This document shows, piece by piece, positions 56,691-64,000 of a stretch of DNA of 64,000 nucleotides. Origin of the DNA: Punica granatum (lineage: Eukaryota > Streptophyta > Magnoliopsida > Myrtales > Lythraceae). The DNA lies in assembly GCF_007655135.1 (NCBI RefSeq), contig NC_045130.1, positions 15,748,001 through 15,812,000 of the forward strand, given 5' to 3'. The stretch's first letter is position 1, and the number at the start of each line of letters is the position of its first letter. A model generated the notes under the pieces. It was not told the origin of the DNA, made no database searches, and saw only the letters and a program-made list of their open reading frames with translations. Position numbers and translations under genes: made by a program.

Positions 56691-59364
56691 AAATAATAAT
56701 TTGAGTTGATGAAAATAATTGTCCTTAAATAATTAAATAAATAAGAATATTAAATGACATGAAAAAATAAATTATTGTAGAGAAATTTAGAAATAATATT
56801 ATAAATGCATGTTTTCGAGACAAAACACTTAAAGAAAATGTTATGCACAACATATGGTGCATGAATGCAATAGACTACGCAAATTTAATAAAAATAGTAA
56901 GTAAATCTAAAATTTTAAACTTTAGGAGTGCTTTATTATGTCTAGAAAATGTAAAGTAAATTATGACTATTGAAATGTCTTTTATAATTTACATACTTAA
57001 AAATTAACAGTTCTTTCATAAACCGTAAAGAATAAAAAAATTACATTAATTTTGATATAAATTTAGTGTTATTTTGATATAGTAAGGTACTTTAATAATT
57101 GGAAAAAATAATCTAGTAGGAATTACTCATGAATTTAATATATTTTATTAATAGATAACTTAAAAAATTATTTAAAAGTAAATTTTATAATAAAAAATCA
57201 TCTTTTTAAGACGGAACTAAATGAAACAATAAAATATTCTACTTTTCATCACTGATAATAATCCCAAGGAACACGCATGTGAAATGGCTAATTACACAAA
57301 TTAAACAAAGACGAGTGTGGCAGCTCTAGCTAAATTGCCTAGCGGCAAAGGATGACAATGAATGCTGTGTGGAAGAAGACACACTTCGACGAAGTCAGTC
57401 AGCGCAGAAGTTTTCTTTCCATAAATACTGATACATGACCACCTCCCAATTCAGGGCCAAAAGATTCCTTATCTCACGTACGAAGGAAGGAAGAAGAGGA
57501 ACAAAATTTATTCCCTCTTTGTGTGCTAATAAGGGAGAATTTTAAATAATTATATCTCATAATGATGTGGTGAGAAAGAATCAATAAAATTATTTTAATT
57601 AAAAAAATTTATTATAATTAATCGAGTAATTAACACTTATTATTTAATTTATTACAATTTAATTTGTACTTCTCCATATTGCGTGGCGAGATGGGATCAC
57701 TTAAAAATCTCTCGCAATAAAGAGATCTCGAACCACTCGGGGAGGGTCCCGCTCAATTAACTCTTGGAACTTGGGAAGCATATGACCCCGCACATGCACA
57801 TGATTTTGCCCATTTTGATTCACTCGTTTGTTTTTCTACATGAAAGCGAACTTGTTTTGAGGACCCTCCTCCATTTCAGTGAATATGAACCAATTAATAA
57901 CGTATCATGCACTGGATGCTACTGTAATGGTTCATATTGCCCTATTGACGTATGGGTAGGGTCGGCCATATTTTCACCCTCAGGTAGAAAGAGAGATAAC
58001 CTAATTCACATAAAATGTCATAGAAGTCCTCGCTTGGGCCGGATCAGGAGATAATCATGTTTTACGGGTTCTGCAGAGGCAAAATGATCTTGTGCGCCTT
58101 CTTAAAGCATAGGATCGACAATCAGCAGTGCAACATCCCATGGCCGATAACTCGGTGACTGGGGAATTAAAAACTCCGGTGGCGAGTTTGATGTGGAGGT
58201 AACAATTTTATGCATCTTTATGCTGTAACACAATAATGACGTTAACCTCTATACACGTTTCAAACACGGGCGTTGCCCTTGACAATTAGTACGAGAGATT
58301 TGGTTGTATCAAATCAAATATAATAAGAAAGTAGGCTGCACGACTAAGAAATTTGTTCCCCCGAGGTAAATCTCGTGATTATATTTTATTCGGCACAAAT
58401 AACTTGCTTATAATCGATTCATCATTAAAAAAAAAAACTTGCTTATAATCGATTTGAGAAGCTGCCAAGCTAGCTGTCCTTTTCTTTAGGATTTGACATC
58501 CTTTTCGTCTTATTTTCATGAGGTCGTCTTCTTTATGATGGGGGGAATATATAATTCATTATATTATAATTGGATTTTCAAAGCAAAGTCCAAGACGGAT
58601 CTGAAAGGAAAGAACCTCACCGTTTTTCTGTAAGGAAGGGTAATTCACTTTCGCACTGTCCTCTACCGCCGCTTGAGTTGACCCAATTCAATCAGTGGGA
58701 TCTTATCACCCAAAAAAAAAAACAGTGAGATCTTTCATTCACATAATTTTTCCACTAACAACGTTTTATAATTCGATTTCTTGTACACAATCACTTTTAA
58801 TTCTAATAGGTTTCGAAAATAAAAAGAACCATTCTTGGTCCAAGACGACCTTTCCCTATTGGGGTAGAAAAAACACGATTAAGTCAGCGGACCCTAGGCT
58901 ATGGAACTTGGGTGTGAGTTTTTTGGCGAAATGAAATGACATTTAATGTAATTTATTTAAATAATTAGTAATGATTGCGAAGTTTGTGTCTCTATCTTAC
59001 TAGTTGACATGTCAAATTATCTCGTAATTTTTTCTTCAAAAATAATAAAATTTTATTTATTTTTAAAAACGAGTACAAAAGAAAATATATAAGGAAAGAA
59101 ACATTAAAAGGACCCTTCAAACTAACTAAAAAAGGTAAATATATGTACAAAAATCACTTTAGATACACACAATACATAGACCGTAACAACCGAGATGGAA
59201 GGATTCTCAAGTTGAATCCATGCAACTTTCAGAGTTAATTATTATATATTCCTTTTGCCCTAATGATATACTTCTCAATGAAACCCACATCAACAAGTTC
59301 TGTTTTTCAAATTAATAAACTAAACTAATATTCTTATTTCATATAAATTTTATATTTATTTATG
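56691..59364. other. intergenic DNA, no gene seen
   Basis: AT-rich except 57690-58180, which is more balanced. Frames at 57764-58054 and 58695-58934 have no domain. At about 57730-57760 the minus strand reads GAGTGGTTCGAGATC, a B-box-like string without a clear A box. Confidence 0.4.
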
Positions 59365-59365
59365 T

Positions 59366-59912
59366 AATAAACTAAAATACATCTATATGAACCTTATGAC
59401 GATTCGTGTCCTCCCATTTTTTCCCTACAAATTTCCCCAGTTTCTTCATATTTTCAAAAATTTATATGAACTCATTATATATATATATATATATATTTTT
59501 ATCCCTCTAATCCTTTCCAATATGTTTGATTACAATTTTCATATATTTTCTTCACCCTTTCTAAGCACACTATCCTGAAGTCTAATTTCGAAACAGCACT
59601 TATGCAGTAAAAAAGTCAAGGTATAATTGTTTCAATAATAAACTAAAATACGTCCATATGAACTTTATGACGACTCGTATCCTCCCTTTTTTTCCCCTAC
59701 AAATTTCCGAAGTTTCTTCATATTTTTAAAAATTTAAATGAACTCATTATATAATTTTTTAGTTTATCCCTCTAATCTTTTTTAATATGTTCGATTACAA
59801 CTTTCATCTATTTTTCTTCTCCCTTTCTAAGCACACCATCTTGAAGTCTAATTTCGAAACAGAGCATGTGCTACTTATGCAGTAAAAAAAGTTAAAGGTA
59901 TAATTGTTTCAA
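59366..59912. repeat. ~270 bp tandem duplication
   Basis: The unit starting AATAAACTAAAATAC occurs at 59366 and 59636. Shared blocks are ATGAAC-TTATGACGA, CCCTACAAATTTCC, GAACTCATTATAT, TGAAGTCTAATTTCGAAACAG and GTATAATTGTTTCAAT. A TA tract (about 59476-59497) grew in copy 1 only. Confidence 0.9.
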
Positions 59913-62860
59913 TGTTATATACATATGAATATATATGTTTTAGAACATTATTGAATTTTTTCTTTAATACTTCCACCTAACCGATATGCCCATATATCTT
60001 CAAATAATACTTGAAATCATGAAATTAACTATATTTCAAGTATAACCAACTAAAATAAATTTAAATGGTTTATATATAGCTTTTCAAAGAAAAATTCGTT
60101 TTATATTTATATCCTTTTCAATTAATACTCTTTATTGTTTTCTCGATTTTTTTGCTTTCATCCTCCAAAATTATTTTGGAAAGAGTATGTCCTATTTATT
60201 TTCAAATATATTGAATTTTAATAATTTTGATGTTGCTTATACTTATATTTTTTTGCTACATTAGAATATTATTGACTTTCTTTTGGATATTTTCGCTCCC
60301 AAGTGTGCTCTAGGATATACTATTTTATTTGGTATCTTTATTTATCAAAATAATATAAAATATTTCTTAATTTCAATATCCTCAAAATACTTAAATTATG
60401 TAATCCCACCTATTGCTCCTAATTGGAAAAGTCTTCCTGAAAGAACGCCTTTTCTAATCATGCAATTTGTTTTTGTTTTTATTAAATTTTTTTCCCGCGT
60501 TTGTTTTTACTCTTAACTGTATACGTGTAATCAACATATAAACCAATATACTGATTCATTCACAATTCCACAATCTCCCGTAAGTACCAATTATTTTAAT
60601 TGATTTTAATACGTCTTTGTACCTTTACATTAATCTATCATTTTGTTCTTTAATTTGTTTAATGATTGAGTTTTTCTTTGCGTTTCATGTGATTATCGTT
60701 ATCTATATATATTCTTGTATTTAAAGTATACACGTAATCCGTTATGCTTTTGTATTATGAGTTTGTGCTTATACAAAAGTGTTTTTTTTTTTTTCTCTAA
60801 TTTACTCTTGGAGATCATTATAAATCGTAGTGCTTATTATTCTCTAGATGGGGGCAAGACAACCAGATTTTGAACTTGATACAAGGGAGTGGTCTGAATA
60901 TTAGAACTTAATTTTCGATTTGAATATTATTATGTTAAATCTTTTTTATATGATTATTTTTGGTTCTATGGGTGCAATATTCAATTTCTATTGCCGTGTA
61001 TCTAATTTTTGAAAGTTGAAATTTTTTTTACATGAATTAAGTTTTAATGTACATGTATCATAAAAAATTAAAATAATTGCACGTTTTAACTTAGTAAACA
61101 GGCTTTTCAAATTTCAAGCTCCACTTGAGAATACTTAGTTTGTAAATATGTTTTCTCAATTTTCTGTAAAGAAATAATTAGAGAAGACTTCTATGAAAGT
61201 AAACATGGCCATAAATTTTATAGATACAAGATCTTTTGGAACTACAAACCGTATGTGACATCATTAAGAAAGCAATGGAGTCGAGAAAGAATCTTTATAC
61301 AAATTGTAATGTTAATACAAATTAAATCATGGCTGATGCTATAACATGATTAACAATAAGATGCAATCCTCTTATAAAAAATTAATGACATACAATTTTG
61401 AAGAAATTTGCACCTGGTATATATGTTTTTAAGTTAATTGGTTATGATCTTTTTATCATAAAAGAGAGAAAATAAACAATTATGTTGTCCTAAATAAAAC
61501 TTCATGGAACATTCTATGTAAATTCCACATTGATAAAACACGGAAGAACGTTGGATGCATAACTAAAATCCCAAAATTTTTACATGCTTATAATATATGT
61601 ATATCTCCACAATTTTAACATTTTAATTTCATATTAATTAATAATACAATTGTTATTTTTTGTAGATAAGTTTCAAATGAGCTTTCCGTGTGTCCATCCA
61701 TCCTTAAGCTTACTCACTTAATCCTGAATTTGTGCCTCATTTCCACGTGTGCCACTTAATTTCTACATTTTTCACAGCCTTCCTTTATGGTTCCCCTATA
61801 TATTGTCCTTCTCAAACATTTTAGGAGAACAAACTGACGAAACAAATTGTGAGGAATAAAATGTGAGATAAAATATAGATATCGTTCGATCTGGGGTTTT
61901 GGTATTCGGAGGACTAGTTAATATGAGTAACCTAGCTATTTCTATATTATCATTTTATTGGTATTTTTAGAACTGCATTGTCACGAGCCATATCAAGTCG
62001 TGCGTCATGTATGTAATTATTATACGATTAATTATGATAAAAATCTCTAATTTTATTGATGAAAAATAGACACGTTTATTTTCGTAATTTGTAACATTCG
62101 AATTTTAGTAAGTTCCGTCTTTTCTATCTATATATATGTATAAATGTTTGGGCATGTAGCTGTTTTATTATTATTATTTTTTTGGCCAAGTGTTGCAGTT
62201 TTATTGACAAATACAAATTTGAGGTTTCTTTTATGGTTTATACAATATATTTTTTTGGTGAACATGCAGGATAAGTTTGAGACTTCTGTACATGTGTCAA
62301 ACTAGTCTTACATATGGCAATTATCCCTTCAGCCCTCCCTTTCCAGTTTCCACGCGGCCCACTCAATTTTCTTCATTTGCACCGCCTCGCATTTCTCCCT
62401 TTAAATTTGGATTTTGATTCTTCTCGGTCGTTTTGTGGCATTTGCAATAATTAACAGTTTGAAGTTTGAGTGAAGTTGAGAGAGAAATTTCTGGAGACGT
62501 AGAAAATGATTGTTTTTCGTTGTTTTGGGGTTTACTGGCTTGTAAATGTGAGCAATCTAGATCTAAACTAGTACTTTATTTATTGTTATGTTCGTATTTT
62601 TTGGAACTACAATGTTATAGTGACTTCATGTCAGGGATCATACAAGTATTTTATGAGATTTATTATAATATGATTGAAATCATGTGATGGCTAATTCAGA
62701 TTGTGATTATTCAATATGGATCAAAATAACATCCAAAATATGATCTTTTCACCTAATTTTATAGGATGAAGGAAGCGGTAGGAGCACGGGACTTATCGGG
62801 ATTTTTAATTATTCGATCAAAATTGTATTTATCGAATATGTCGAATTTGAAGCAAAAATC
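59913..62860. other. very AT-rich intergenic DNA
   Basis: No gene seen. A region at about 61670-61800 is loosely repeated at 62265-62400 (AGATAAGTTT.., TTCCACG.., CACTCAATTTTCT-like). Confidence 0.4.
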
Positions 62861-62864
62861 CTAT

Positions 62865-64000
62865 TGGAAGAAAGAAGATGTTCATAAAGGGAGACTTGGA
62901 AATAAGATAATAAATAAAAAATCAAATATAGGTGGTAAAATTCTCAACGAGCGAGACGTTTAAAGATATAATAGGGAATCAACTAGACAATAAATATGAG
63001 ATTATAACTCCCAAAGATGTCTCTCAACTCAGCTTCTTCACATGACCATATTGAGAAGAGTTTACAATCTCTCATTCTCTCATATCTTCTCACTCTAACC
63101 CTAGGTCCCCGAGAAGGGATTCTAGAAAATCCCAAAGAGATAAACCATCACCTATCCAAGTGGCTAATAGTCTCTCAAACCAGACCCCGAGGTCCCCCAA
63201 GGTTTCATGGCATTGAGACACTTTTTTCTCTCGTATAAGAACCCTATATTTAGAACCTTAAAAGATATTGCTAATATTCTCTAAAGATATATCTTGCTAA
63301 GATATTGTCTCTTTTGATTACATTTAGAGATTACTCGAAATCTAGAAAAATAAAAAATACAATCTCAGCAGAATCTGAAATTCTCCTTAACATTTGTCTT
63401 CGACCAATCTCATCTTCACTCTGGGTCTTTGAGTTTTCGGGTTTAATGTAAGACATCCCAATAATCTCCCCCTTGGCTTGCACTGCAACGATCCGTCTCC
63501 TTTGGATCGAGGCAATTAGTGCTTCTCCTCCTAATGTTTCCTCGTGGTCACGCTGCATCAACAATTGCCTTCTATTGATCCATCAACATTTTGAACATCA
63601 AATCTCGCAGCCATATCTTCAACAACTCGGAAATTCTTGGGGAAAGGAAGATGCCTAAAACGACATTTGGAAATAAGGTGATAAATCGAACACCCAATGT
63701 ACATGGTAAAATCCTCAATGAAGAATCTACGGACAAAATAGAGAATCCACTAGACAATAATCAAGAGATTAAAACCTTCAAAGATATCTCTAATCCAGCC
63801 TCTTTTACATGCCCATATCGATAAGAGTCTACAATCTCTTATTCATCATCTCACTCTAACCCTAGAGTTCCCGAGAAGGCCGGGTGGCTAAATCGAGCCC
63901 AAGGGCCCTCAAGGCTTTGCGGCATTGAGGCACATTTTCGACTAGTATAAGGCCCTCAAAAGATATCGTTAATATTCTCGAGAGATATTCTAAAATCTCT
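62865..64000 (-). mobile_element. collapsed Ty1/Copia retrotransposon: 3' LTR, ~178 bp interior, 5' LTR cut by the window edge
   Basis: Direct repeats begin near 62865 and near 63639, about 775 bp apart. Shared blocks include TTGGAAATAAG, AATCCACTAGACAATAA, CACTCTAACCCTAG, CCCGAGAAG and AGATAT-GCTAATATTCTC. On the minus strand the 3' LTR starts TGGGATGTCTTACATTAAAC at about 63460, directly after the purine tract AAGGGGGAGATTAT. It ends in CCA at 62865, about 596 bp. Between the LTRs an ATG at 63614 opens MAARFDVQNVDGS, like the first residues of Copia gag, then breaks. Almost the whole gag-pol body is missing. No initiator-methionine primer site is visible. Confidence 0.75.

Noticed and set aside
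63331..63564. 77-codon minus-strand frame as a gene
   Set aside because: It runs from the leftover interior of the Copia element through the purine tract into the LTR, so it is not a protein gene.

Overview
The window is nuclear DNA of a flowering plant, most likely a woody eudicot; the species cannot be fixed from sequence alone. The evidence is multi-exon genes with GT-AG introns, plant-only gene families (BASIC PENTACYSTEINE, group I bZIP, plant polyprenol reductase), very AT-rich intergenic DNA, CT/GA and TA microsatellites, and dense debris of plant transposons (Mutator-like MITEs, hAT, Helitron-like, LINE, SINE, Copia LTR).

Five protein genes are supported with reconstructed splice sites. 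At 1-1174 (minus) is the 5' part of a DUS3-type tRNA-dihydrouridine(47) synthase with CCCH zinc fingers. At 2215-5099 (minus) is a four-exon group I bZIP transcription factor (601 aa, bZIP29/30 type). At 13875-15231 (minus) is a two-exon class II BASIC PENTACYSTEINE (BPC) GAGA-binding factor (295 aa). At 29541-32797 (plus) is a six-exon polyprenol reductase (336 aa). At 40730-42699 (minus) is a six-exon aldo-keto reductase of the sorbitol/mannose-6-phosphate reductase clade (328 aa). Weaker exon-like pieces lie at 36781-36957, 37484-38271, 39484-39598 and 53428-54207. A decayed NLR (NBS-LRR) pseudogene lies at 17905-18720.

The intergenic space is mostly transposon-derived. Terminal-inverted-repeat elements that can be delimited are 7513-8181, 9348-9639, 16109-16447, 19681-19938, 20430-20660, 22608-22965, 33849-34157 and 46457-46801; several have 9-10 bp target duplications, as Mutator-like MITEs do. 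The most complex locus is 23077-28468: a long palindrome of about 1.2 kb whose right arm has been split by a 4,164 bp hAT transposon (24033-28196). The hAT still carries a spliceable transposase gene, but its start codon is out of frame with the BED finger. A LINE remnant (34147-35920), a short 5'-truncated poly(A) element with a perfect 12 bp target duplication (49101-49485), several tRNA-derived SINEs and a collapsed Copia element at the right edge (62865-64000) complete the set.

From about 42.9 kb to the right edge no convincing intact gene was found; this stretch is repeats, local duplications and AT-rich DNA. A theme across the window is that the leaders of four of the five genes carry CT/GA tracts, the target of BPC proteins, and one of these genes is itself a BPC gene. 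Three long homopolymeric G/C runs (30, 48 and 21 bp) are also unusual.
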